This document shows positions 33,876-43,493 of a stretch of 64,000 nt of DNA, piece by piece. The notes below the pieces were generated by a model. It was not told the DNA's origin. It was given only the letters and a program-made list of their open reading frames with translations, and ran no database searches. Origin of the DNA: Ilyonectria destructans (Eukaryota; Ascomycota; Sordariomycetes; Hypocreales; Nectriaceae); assembly GCA_020740775.1 (NCBI GenBank), contig JAHEWK010000025.1, positions 558,001 to 622,000 on the forward strand. Direction: 5' to 3'. Made by a program: the position numbers and the translations under genes. Every line of letters begins with the position of its first letter. Positions within the stretch are counted from its first letter, which is position 1.

Positions 33876-34304
33876 ATGATGGCCCGCTCACTATTATCCT
33901 GGGGAGGCTTCAAAGAGCTCGTGCATTACATGGATTTCGGTGACGCATGGGCGAGGCATACAATAATAGCAGCGGGAGCCGATGTCAATGCCGCAGGAGC
34001 CGATGGAGGACAGACGGCACTCCAAGCAGCCGCTGAGGGAGGCCATCTAGAGATTGTCGAGAAGCTGCTGGAAACGGGAGCCGATGTCAATGCCGCCGCC
34101 GCTGGATATGGAGGACGGACGGCGCTCCAAGCAGCCGCTTGGGGAGGTTATCTAGAGGTTGTCGAGAAGCTGCTAACAGCGGGAGCCGATGTTAATGCCG
34201 CTGCTGCTGCTGGAGATTATGGACGAACGGCGCTCCAAGCAGCCGCTGAGGGAGGCGATCTAGAGGTAATAAACCGACTAAAGGAAGCAGGTGCTTTAAG
34301 GTAA
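33876..34304 (+). CDS. Short ankyrin-repeat protein
   Basis: A 142-codon frame from ATG 33876. After about 30 residues come three tandem ankyrin units: AGADVNAAGADGGQTALQAA, then GADVNAAAAGYGGRTALQAA, then GADVNAAAAAGDYGRTALQA, each followed by the helix pair GG-x-LE-V/I-VEKLL or a variant. The units are similar at DNA level, differing in the number of GCC/GCT (Ala) codons, which implies recent expansion by unequal exchange. Such proteins bind partners through the repeat face; no effector domain is present, so this may be a remnant of a larger receptor-like protein. The TATTTAAGG at about 33763 could be a promoter element. Confidence 0.6.
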   Translation: MMARSLLSWGGFKELVHYMDFGDAWARHTIIAAGADVNAAGADGGQTALQAAAEGGHLEIVEKLLETGADVNAAAAGYGGRTALQAAAWGGYLEVVEKLLTAGADVNAAAAAGDYGRTALQAAAEGGDLEVINRLKEAGALR

Positions 34305-34359
34305 CAAGAGTATAATCATACGGACTCTATTGTACAGCTCATTTCTTCGTCTCGTCGTT

Positions 34360-34468
34360 AAAAGGCCGGTGCCGACTCGAAGCATAGCTCTAACCGGACG
34401 CCTCGGTTATGGGCTATTACGAACGGGCACAAGGCCATCATCAAGCTGCTGCGAAAGCTTTTTTAGCA
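34360..34468 (+). pseudogene. Ankyrin-repeat remnant
   Basis: A frame without a start reads KAGADSKHSSNRTPRLWAIT then NGHKAIIKLLRKLF and stops. It fits the ankyrin consensus of xxGRTPLxWAxxNGHxxIVKLLL with changes, and lies just downstream of the ankyrin gene, probably its decayed continuation or a neighbour. Confidence 0.5.
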
Positions 34469-34679
34469 ACTTAACTACCATGCCTCTTCCCGAGGAATTT
34501 TTAGCGGGGTCATTCGTCGATGAAGAGGAATTGGCGGCTAAGATTCTTCTTGGCGTTCAGGAAAGAGAGGGCGCAGGTGCCTCCGACGCAAGGCTGAAGA
34601 CCAGAAAGAGGCGAAATGGGAATGAGGAGGGACCGACAGGTACGAGAACCCCTTCGCCTGCTGAAAATTGACAACTGAC

Positions 34680-35306
34680 CGCAACTGTCTTTGGACCCCT
34701 CCCCCCTCTACGTGTGACAACAAGCAGAACAGAATCGTAGCAAATATTCCAGTAATCCAATAAATCCAGTATAGAGACAAATTTTCTTGTAATTCAATTA
34801 ATTGCTACACCAGCAAAGAATTCGGTCATGGGAACCAAGAAGATAAAAGAGGAAGAAGTTGGAAAGGAGAAGGGGTAAGAAACTCAGAGATTAGACAATA
34901 TATTGCATTATTTGATCTTATCAAAATTTCATTTAAATAACTGTCGAATACACATAAGTCGTATTTGTCACGACCTGGTCACCTGACAGGGCTTAAATGA
35001 GCTGTTGTGTGCCCCAGTAATTGCAATCAATGCGATTATTGACCAATCTTTTGCCCTATGGTACAGCGGTCTAGCACAACCGTTACAGTATAACTCTAGC
35101 TTGTGAGGTTGATCGCAATAGTTATGCAGCTATAGTGAGATTAGTAGCTAAGTATTACGGTCGAGTTTACTGGAGATACATGCTATAAGACGTTCATCTA
35201 TATAGGCAGGGGAGTCTCGAAATAAACGCAAAACAAGAATCCATAATAGTACCTGTAGATATGAAAAATTTATATAGAGCTATATACCATTCATTTGAAA
35301 TAGTAA
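34680..35306. other. AT-rich intergenic stretch
   Basis: Nothing recognisable; A+T-rich compared with the genes around it, and it contains the 3' end of the minus-strand SDR gene. The composition would fit mutated repeat DNA, but no partner copy is in the window. Confidence 0.4.
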
Positions 35307-36419
35307 TTAGTCGGTCACGGCCTCTTTTAGTCCGTCCAATGACCAGAATTTCCCACTGTCATCACTGTTGCTGCGATACACGAAACTAAGACAGCGACTT
35401 ATCGACTTATAAGGAGTGAGTGGTGCCTTGGAATTGTTAGTTTCGATGAACCGCTTTTAATGAATTACTATCCAAAGGGTGATAATTACTCACGTATTGT
35501 TGCACTTCCTCCGGACCAAGCTCTGTCTTAACCCAACCAGGGTTCAAAGCCAAAAACACAAATCCCTTATCTTTAAATCTACCATGCCAATATATTAGTA
35601 AATGTGATTCTTCACAAAAAAATGAATAAACGCCAAATCCTTGACTTACTCTAGGTGAAATTTAGCGTTCGCCATTGTGACTGCGGCCTTTGTTGCCGAG
35701 TATGATGAGAAATGGAGGTTTGGGTTCTTTTCGGTGTAGTCGAGATCGCCCAACATAGAAGAGACGTTAACGACTTTCTTCTCACTCCCTTTCTCAAGCA
35801 GTGGGATGAGTGCGATGGTGAAAAAGACAAGTCCCAGAACATTAATCTTGAACTATCGTCAGGTACAATCAGCATTTATTCTTCCAAGGTGGTAGGTCAA
35901 AGCCAAACCTGGTCTTCCCACTCCTTAACTGTAGACTTTGATATGCCTGTCATAGGTTCTGCTCCGGTACCCGCCATAACGCCAGCATTGCTCGAGAAAA
36001 ATTAGCCGCGCGTTCAACGATGGACAATTGGATGACGGTATGACTTACTTGATGAGCCAGTCGACCTTTCCACCCCCAACTTTGGAAATATTTTCAACAA
36101 CTCTCTGTAATGTCATTGAGTCATGGAGCGGGGAAAGGTCACGCAAGGAACCGGGCGTACCGGAAACGAATCAAAGTCGCTGACATCTCCTTTGACTGCA
36201 ACGACTTGTGGTCCAAGAAGGGGCTTCAGCCTCTCAGCAGTATCCGGATTACGGACAAGAGCAATGACAAAATTCTCTGAATTTTGACTGAGTTGTTCGA
36301 CCCATTCAAGCTAATTCATAGTATTAAGGATAGGTCATGAGTGAATTTTGGAATCAACTCACACCAAGGCCTCTCGAGGCACCGGTTACAACAATGACCC
36401 GTTTCGATTCAGATGCCAT
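35307..36419 (-). CDS. Short-chain dehydrogenase/reductase, seven exons
   Basis: Minus-strand exons 36419-36363, 36310-36161, 36104-36049, 35990-35909, 35852-35650, 35578-35494 and 35426-35307 join in phase at every junction to 250 residues. Motifs: cofactor loop TGASRGLG (residues 12-19), NNAG (88-91), serine strand VVNVSS (S146/S147), and the catalytic pair Y166 and K170 in YSATK. LNPGWVKTELG and the terminal GKFWSLDG are typical of C-factor-like SDRs. The protein would reduce or oxidise a small carbonyl or alcohol with NAD(P) in the cytosol; the substrate cannot be read from the sequence. It is divergent from the NmrA-like gene across 787 bp. The many small exons hide it from simple ORF scans. 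The last acceptor (CCAAG) is the least certain. Confidence 0.85.
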
Positions 36420-37206
36420 TAGGAATGTGGATAAGTCGAATATGCGTGTGTATGTGAACAGAAGATTGCAAGTAATCTGAGGATTTGGAATTTTCCTTGA
36501 TGAGTAGAAGAACTGAACAAGTCGCATTCATCCATTTATTTATTCTTTAATATACCTGAAATCTTGCAAGGCTCGGCTTTGGCATATCAGTAATCCATTA
36601 TATGCCATGACGTGGATCGGCATGATTTGATTGAGTGATTACATCATGAATACGTGCCAAGCACCACTCCGCCGGAGAGATGAGCAAATAATATTGATCG
36701 GAGCCAGGCCTAAGATGTGTGGGGCGACAACCCCCGCCTTTCCTGCGGCGCACTAATACAGACCATTATCCGGATCCGGTAATTCTTTCTGATGGTAACT
36801 AGCGCCGTCACGTAGAGCATTTTCTGAATTCGGCAATTTGCGAACCCGGCATCGTCGGCAGTCATACGGTGATTACGAAAATTAGAATCATACAAGTAAA
36901 CGGGACTTAGAGCTTGTTTCCATGTGATTCAGCTTCTATGATTTGGCATACTTTTCCTTTCGCCTGCATTTGTAATCGTAGTCGCTTAATCATGGCCCGT
37001 CTTTGTCGTGCTCGTTTATTTACACAGCGCGACAGCAAGACGTGCGGCACATGCGGATATAAAATCTTGATATAACCCAAGCTTTCAAAAAATTCAGAGT
37101 CTTTTGTATAGATTCATATCACACTATTCTATTGAGATCCACACTCTGCATAGCAATTCGGTTGCATATCGTTACAAAGTTCACATCCACACGTTCGAAG
37201 CAAAAC
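36420..37206. promoter_or_regulatory. Shared promoter region of the divergent SDR and NmrA-like genes
   Basis: 787 bp between two start codons that face away from each other, with no coding sequence seen in it. A TATA-like TATAAAATC lies at about 37057, 150 bp before the NmrA-like start. A divergent arrangement often goes with shared control; that is inference. Confidence 0.45.
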
Positions 37207-38268
37207 ATGTTTGTCCTTACAGGTAATGGTCCAAGAATTGCCTTGTGACAGTAGCAAAGCTAATAAAGGTCTAGGCTCAACTGGTGGCATTGGCCGCTCT
37301 GCCCTTCAGACAATCTTGGATAAAAAACTCATTCCGGTTTCGCAACTCCGGCTCTCGTCTTACAACACATCCGCCATACCTGCCAGAATTGTGAACACGG
37401 GCGTTGAGATTCGCAAGGGCAACATTTACGAACCATCAACATTAGAGGAATCTTATTCTGGTGCTGACGTCTTGTTCCTTGTGTCGTTTCCATCGATGGG
37501 CGAGGAACGCTTTACCTTGCATCGCAATGCTATCGACGCGGCCAAGGCAGTCGGCGTCCGCCATGTGATCTATACTTCACTCTCATTCTGCGGTGGTGCG
37601 GAAGGAACTTCTAGTGTTGCACAAGTTGCTCAAGCTCATCTCCAGACCGAGTCTTACTTGAAAGCAAGTGGACTCACGTATACGATCCTTCGTATGGCAT
37701 CCTACGCACATCTCTGGAACAACTTTGCTGGTTTCTTAAATCTGAGTGGCGACCCTGAGGCCACTCTGGAGGCTGTGATGCCGAATGACGGGCTTGAACA
37801 TTGGGCCGATCGCAGTGAACTTGGCGAGGCTGCAGGCTATGTCATTGCCAACTGGGTGAGTGCATCTCTCAGTAACGAACGTCTGTATCCATACCTTCGT
37901 AACTAACCTCAGAGTAGCAAGAGTACATGAACAAGATAATCAACTTGACTGGCCCTGAGCTCTTGTCAGGGGCGGATATCATTGAGAAGTTCATGAAGCA
38001 TACCGGCAGAAAAGTCAATGTGCGCGTACTACCTGTTCAGGAGGCAATCAAGTGGCACATACAGAATGTGAGCGTGCCTCCGGAGCAGGAAAGCTTCCTT
38101 GACAACTGGGCCAGTTGGCATACCGCAATTTCTCAAGGTGAAAAGGCTTTTCTGGACCCTACGCTGGAGAAATTATTGGGCCGAAAGCCAAAGACAGTTG
38201 ATGACCAAGCCGATGAAATTTTTGCAGTGTCTAATGAGGTGGATACTAAAGATCTCGTTGGTATTTAG
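37207..38268 (+). CDS. NmrA-like NAD(P)-binding protein (atypical SDR)
   Basis: Exons 37207-37222, 37275-37855 and 37918-38268 join in phase to 315 residues. Exon 1 is only 16 bases (MFVLT plus one base) and completes the dinucleotide-binding motif TGSTGGIGRSAL across the intron. Next come a typical second strand, GADVLFLVSFPSMGEERFTL, VGVRHVIYTSLSF, and YTILRMASYAHLW, as in NmrA/NADPH-quinone-oxidoreductase-like proteins. These bind NAD(P) and act as redox sensors or small-molecule reductases; the third exon is the substrate-binding part (INLTGPELLSGADIIEKF). The gene is intact, between the divergent SDR and the convergent TF-domain gene. Confidence 0.85.
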
Positions 38269-38489
38269 GTTTGACTTGACTGGGAAAGATTGCCAAGGTG
38301 AAACAATGAAGGCTGGGGTTGGGGACATATGGCACATTGTCGTGTTGTGGATTACCATCCGGCACTAGCATAGTCGTCCATAGCTTTTGTCTAAATTCTA
38401 CTACAGTTCTTGTTGCTTGGGTAAAAACGGTTGGGAGATTTATTTGACACCCTACGTCTATTCTTTATCACCCAGTCCTCCCTAATTAA

Positions 38490-40424
38490 TTAATTTGCGC
38501 AGTTCCACGTACCAAATGCAGCCGCATTTACTGCATCAGAGCTGTTATCCGAAACTGGTCGCAGTCTCACCATGTTAACGAGTTCCCCAAAACCAGAATC
38601 CTTATGAAGCTCATCATGGCATCGACTACCGTTCCATAACACACTCCTCAATATTCGCTCCAGCTCATCTCTTGCCATCAAATTAAGCATCTCGCACAAT
38701 AAGAGTCCTTTGGTCAAGAACCACTGCTTATCAGGTTCCTGTGGTGCTGCCGCAAAAGCAATATATAGCATCCAAAGGACCCAGCACTGTCGGTCTCTGC
38801 TTGCAATCCACCATTGTTCCGTCTGCGCCTCCAATGAAGCGCGAAATCTTCTAGTAAGTTCTCCAAATACTGGTGAACCGCCCGGAAGCTCCCTAATCAT
38901 AAGATAGAGATAGATATGTGCCGCAATCTTCAACGGTACGACTTCAGACGGCTGGCCATTTCCATACTCACCAACGCAACCCATCGGTCCATTCAATAGA
39001 TTGAGACTGTATTCAGCTTCATAAATCGAGAGGCTGATCAGACTCCTATCCAGTATTCCAGAATGACTTGAATCCATAGACAGGGATATATGTCGAAGGG
39101 TTTGGATCACAGGAACAATAGGTGATGCAGCTCCCAGGATATCCTCTGGGTTAAGCATCGCACCCATGAGGTTTATAGATGCATTATTTAAGGGTATTAG
39201 CGGTGATATGGGCGGCTGGCAGAAACGAGGTCGACAATTCCGCACATTCGCGTCGCAGAAGTCTGCCCTGGGAGTTCTACATTAGTATAAAAAAAAGGAA
39301 ATAAGCCTCTTGCTACACCTTACCAAGTGGCTACTCGCTGATGTATGTCTTTTATGTTTTCTATCCCTCCCTTTTTCGCAATCATGTGTTGCAATCCATT
39401 CATATGGATATTCGCTAATTGAAACCTGCCGATGAGATTCTGCAGGTACGTGCTTTTGTTAAACCATGCAATCAGAAATGTGCTTGTGATTCGACATACC
39501 TCTCTGGTTGCTAGTATTGCAACAGCTGCGACTGTCGTGTCGGCCAAAACACCGTTATTCAGTTGCATGTTGATCGCTCGAACCGCTTTGCCACCATGAT
39601 GAATGGATAAAGCAGAATCTGACTCTCCTCGTTTTAGGTCATACTCAGTGGCCACGATGTACAAAATGGCATGTAATAGCGCCGAATCGGCTATAGCGTT
39701 CGAAAGGCAATGTTCCTGAAAGTTAAGGGCGACGATGTTCATGGAGTAGGCTTGGTGGTCTTTATGCGCATGTTAGTGCATATTTTCAAAGGAGACACTC
39801 TAGCATCGTATCCCTAGCTTAAGATAACTTGGAAACATATATATGATGTTTAAACTTACAGTAGAATATGAGTCTTTGGCTCTTAGATCCCAGGTTGAGC
39901 AAAGTTGCATCAAAAGGGTTAAAGCGTGTGCCTAACGAAACTTCTGGACCATGCAGTACTTGGTGCTGAAGAACGGAACCCAAATCCAACTCCGAAAGTA
40001 TGGCCTTGGAGTAACGAGCTTGCGAAGGTATTGTACACTCGCCGGAACTAGTCGTGCCTTTGTTGCTACGTCGTGGCCTCTTTGACACGGGGTTCGGCTT
40101 TTCATTCAATCTATACCTTCCCATATGGGCTGATTGTTGCCTGAGGGTGCGATTGGTCTCGCCCAATCCCTTTCTAGCAATTGAAGGGTGATTTTGTGTC
40201 CAGACGTGGTCCCTCATCGCGTGGGAGCGAATCACCCTTAATGAATCCGCATGCTTGGTCGGATCTGCGTCTTGCGGTGGGATGCTGAAAGTGACAAATT
40301 CAAGCGGTCGTTCGTTATTATTCCTGTCGGGTGATGCAGCCTTAATGCTACCAACGGAATTCTGGGCTAAATCGATAATTACTATCAAAATTCTACCACT
40401 GGAGGACGACGGGGAAAAGTACCT
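38490..40424 (-). CDS. Fungal-specific transcription-factor-domain protein, 5' end uncertain
   Basis: Minus-strand exons: (open from 40424)-39860, 39759-39500, 39439-39324 and 39267-38490, all in phase. The first exon carries FVTFSIPPQDADPTKHADSL followed by RVIRSHAMRDHVW and a basic KRPRRSNK, as in fungal TF-domain proteins that lack an N-terminal zinc cluster. The middle reads FQEHCLSNAIADSALLHAIL and NIHMNGLQHMIAKKGG, then WADFCDANVRNCRPRF and QWFLTKGLLLCEMLNLM, typical of the Fungal_trans_2-like regulatory domain. No Zn2Cys6 motif and no in-frame ATG precede the first block; the upstream DNA is an LTR cluster. It may be truncated or use a short 5' exon. It could control the adjacent SDR and NmrA-like genes. 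Confidence 0.75.
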
Positions 40425-40514
40425 TTATGCATTCTGTTGGATCCGATACGGCCAATTCGATCAGGATGATAGGGACTATAGCAGTGGAGCCCAAAGATGA
40501 TGATATTGATGTGT

Positions 40515-40857
40515 GTATGATCTAGGATGCCTCCTGCCCCCTCTTTTCCTATGAGGGGTTTTTGGGTCAATCTCACCCCCTATGACTAAGTGTTGGATAC
40601 GCGGTGTGTCTTTAGTGAAGATTCGGGATAACCAGATAAATGTAGATCAATTCTTGATGATATGTTTGGTTGTTCTTGATGTTCTTTTTCTCGTTGACTC
40701 CCGTCTCCATGTTCCTCCAGAGTGGGGTTTTATTGTCATCTTCAGTCATAGATGCAGATATCCCAGTATTCTGATACCTGAATAACCTCCTTGATGCAAT
40801 ACACAGCCACAATCTAACACTAAGACAGGATATTGATGTATCAGAGGGTTGTTCCTA
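40515..40857 (+). repeat. LTR fragment, hosting a nested LTR
   Basis: The sequences 40515-40590 and 40820-40857 (GATCTAGGATGCCTCC..., ...ACAGGATATTGATG) match in order the inner part of the LTR at 41067-41339 read in reverse. They are interrupted by the complete LTR at 40591-40819. Confidence 0.7.
40591..40819 (+). repeat. Solo LTR (229 bp) with 5-bp duplication CTAAG
   Basis: Begins TGTTGGATACGCGG and ends CACAATCTAACA, flanked by CTAAG at 40586-40590 and 40820-40824. It is inserted within an older LTR of the same family. Confidence 0.88.
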
Positions 40858-40907
40858 GCCGGGCCCTACAGATGCTGTAACCTCAGAACTCTACTAGAGT
40901 TCATTTT

Positions 40908-41066
40908 TGTTAGATTGTGGCTGTGTATTGCATCAAGAAGGTTATTCAAGTATCAGAATACTGGGATATCTGCATCTATGACTGAAGATGATGATAAAAC
41001 CCCGCTTCAGAGGAAGTGGAGACGAGAGTCAACGAGAACAAGAACATCAAGAACAACCAAACATAT
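40908..41066 (-). repeat. LTR fragment, inverse of the nested LTR
   Basis: Reads as the reverse complement of the 3' two-thirds of 40591-40819 (TGTTAGATTGTGGCTGTG...). It ends abruptly where the next LTR begins. Confidence 0.75.
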
Positions 41067-41339
41067 TGTTGGATTGTGACCCTGTATTACGAAACCTCTG
41101 ATAGATCGATATCCTGACCTTAGTCAGAGGGGGTGTCAGATGACATAAAACCCCTCTTGAGAAAAGAGGGGGCCGGAGGCATCCTAGATCAAGACAATCA
41201 ACAGATTCAGGATCCACACCCTATTGAGCATTAATCCCTGGATCGAATGTGCCGTATGCTATCCATCACATATCAAGAATTGATCTACATTTATCTGGCT
41301 ATCCCGAATCTTCACTAAAGACACACCGCGTATCCAACA
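41067..41339 (-). repeat. Solo LTR (273 bp), variant form
   Basis: Starts TGTTGGATTGTG and ends GCGTATCCAACA, with inverted ends TGTTGGAT/ATCCAACA. Its flanking pentamers differ (catat, atttt), so it lacks a target duplication and probably sits at a recombination junction with the LTR fragment before it. Confidence 0.75.
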
Positions 41340-41474
41340 ATTTTCTTGCCCCACTTTCCCGGGGGTAGAGTTGATTTTCTGACACCCTAGTAGTGTTCAT
41401 TTATGCTTAGCCAATTAAAACCGAGCATTTAGCCACATTTCCACCAGCCACTTTTCTCTATCAGGTACTCTGTG

Positions 41475-42560
41475 CCCCTCCCCGAGAAAGAGAAAACAGC
41501 ACCAATCCATTGCCGTTTTTGGTTTTGATGCAAACCCTATCAAAGACCCGAAAACGGCCTGCTTGACCGGCTGCAGCCACAACAGCCCCGTCGTAGAGGT
41601 GGAGTCTTATAAGCAAGGCAGATTTGAGCACACGCTACTCCGTAGACAGGGGCCTAATGGCGGGCAGCTGACCACGTAGCGGTGGAGACACAGGGCCATC
41701 GGGCGTTCAGTGACAATTGTGACAGACTGACAAATGCAGGCGAGCAACCGGAGAGCCAATAAGGTGTTTGTCCAGCTCGGCGAGTCACTTAGCAGTGCGA
41801 GAGGGGAATTGTGGCAGGCCAGTGAGGGGACCGGATGGGGAATCATTGGTTGGTATCTTGCCTGAAGTCGTGAGGCGATACAGAAGGTTGTAGCAGTGGG
41901 CAGCTGAAAGTGTATCGCTTGCCCCGCAGACCCAACATCAAATCGTAACAGGGCAGACCGGCCCGCCCCCGCGCAGATTGCTTAGGGCTGACTAGATGAT
42001 CTATCTGCGTTATCTATTCGCCCTCAAAGGAACAAAACATACTGCTGCATTGCAGGTGTTGGTAGTGACCGAGCTTCCTGTCTTGCCTCACACAATACGA
42101 AAACAGTGGCTTGTCTACTAGCAGCAGCTAAGGCGGATAAAACCGGCAAGATGCGGTACTTTTCTCGACCAACATTGCCGGAATGCATTAACCGATTGCT
42201 GCCTGATACTTAAACCTGCAGCAACACCAAAACAGCTATGCACTTTGCCATCCGAACTGCACTTTGCCTTAGTCGAGCCGAGGTGGCTTACTGGAAGGTT
42301 GAAGGGGCAGGTAGTCAAACATGGTACGGTTGAAGGAGGCCCGAGCGGTGATCAGTGATCACACGACTCTCTTTGTGTTGTTCAAGACGTGCATCATGAC
42401 GGGGCATCGGGATCGGGAAGCGAGGCTATTCCGTCGTTTTTGCAGCCTGATATTTCTTGGTGTTGTGGATCATTATTGTGGACCACTCTCTGTGGCACAG
42501 AGAGAGGATTGAGGCCAGATGCAAGTGGGGCACTAACCACAACAGCGCATCCGCGATTAC
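41475..42560. repeat. Dispersed repeat R2, copy 2
   Basis: About 1.1 kb matching 12024-13416, from GAAAGAGAAAACAGC to ACAACAGCGCATCCGCGATT. It lacks the duplicated middle section of copy 1. No coding content recognised. Confidence 0.65.
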
Positions 42561-43493
42561 TTTAAAATTGAATTCACCGCTCGCTTATCAACCACGTTAT
42601 CGATCTACGTACTTTTTGCTTTGTGCATCGTTGTGGCCGGTTTTGGTCCATTTAATTATATTATTTCACCCCTCCCGAACACCCGTCCCAACCCGCAGCC
42701 CGAAGCCCAACATTGCTAACATTGGTCTACCTTATACGTCCCCAGAGTCCCTGACCATACTACAACAAGTATACTGGCCAATTTCCGTCTACTGTGCGTG
42801 ACAGAAACTCTCTCGATTCAGACACTCCCTTTTTGCCTTCCGTACACGCCTCTTGGCGTTTAACACCGGAAAGCTAAGTAAAAAAGCTATATTGACCCGA
42901 TGCGCGTCAGATGCACGGTTATCCTACCAGTCGAATTCGCTCGCTGCTCGCTATGTGCAGCTGAAAAGGTGATCGGCACTCGATCGCCGTCTCAGTTCGG
43001 AAAATGGCTCTCCATCTTACATTTCTCTGGAATAGGTGTGAGAATCTGCGCTACTGTTGCCTAGAAATGTGTCCTATCAGGCTATCATTTTCGAGCATGG
43101 TTGCGTATATGCGAGCCAAGTCAGCCTTTATCCACTTTTGCGGCAACAAGACTGTTGCGACAACAACACTCAGGCCAGTTCGCTCTTAAGGGCCAATGAC
43201 TGCCGTTCAACAATTTTAGAGCTGTTGAGGGAGCAGGGTTCCCCGCTCCGTAAGGCAGGGCTGCAGAAAAAAACAATCGTGGCCTGATGGTTCTCGGATG
43301 CCAGAAGAAGAACAAAGGTGAATGGAATAATCTCGTATAAACCTCACACTTTGATATCATTCATAGCTGCGAAGATTTTCAGTCATACGTGTCTCACAGA
43401 CGATCAGAGTTCAAAAGCATCCCCGGCAAGACCGTCTCTCCATTCAGCTGCTGCCAAGCCAGTCTTCACATTCCGACTGAGACAGGCCCAAAA
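42561..43493. other. Intergenic stretch upstream of the nma111-like gene
   Basis: No gene recognised; short ORFs only. It presumably holds the promoter and leader of the HtrA-like protease gene. Confidence 0.4.
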
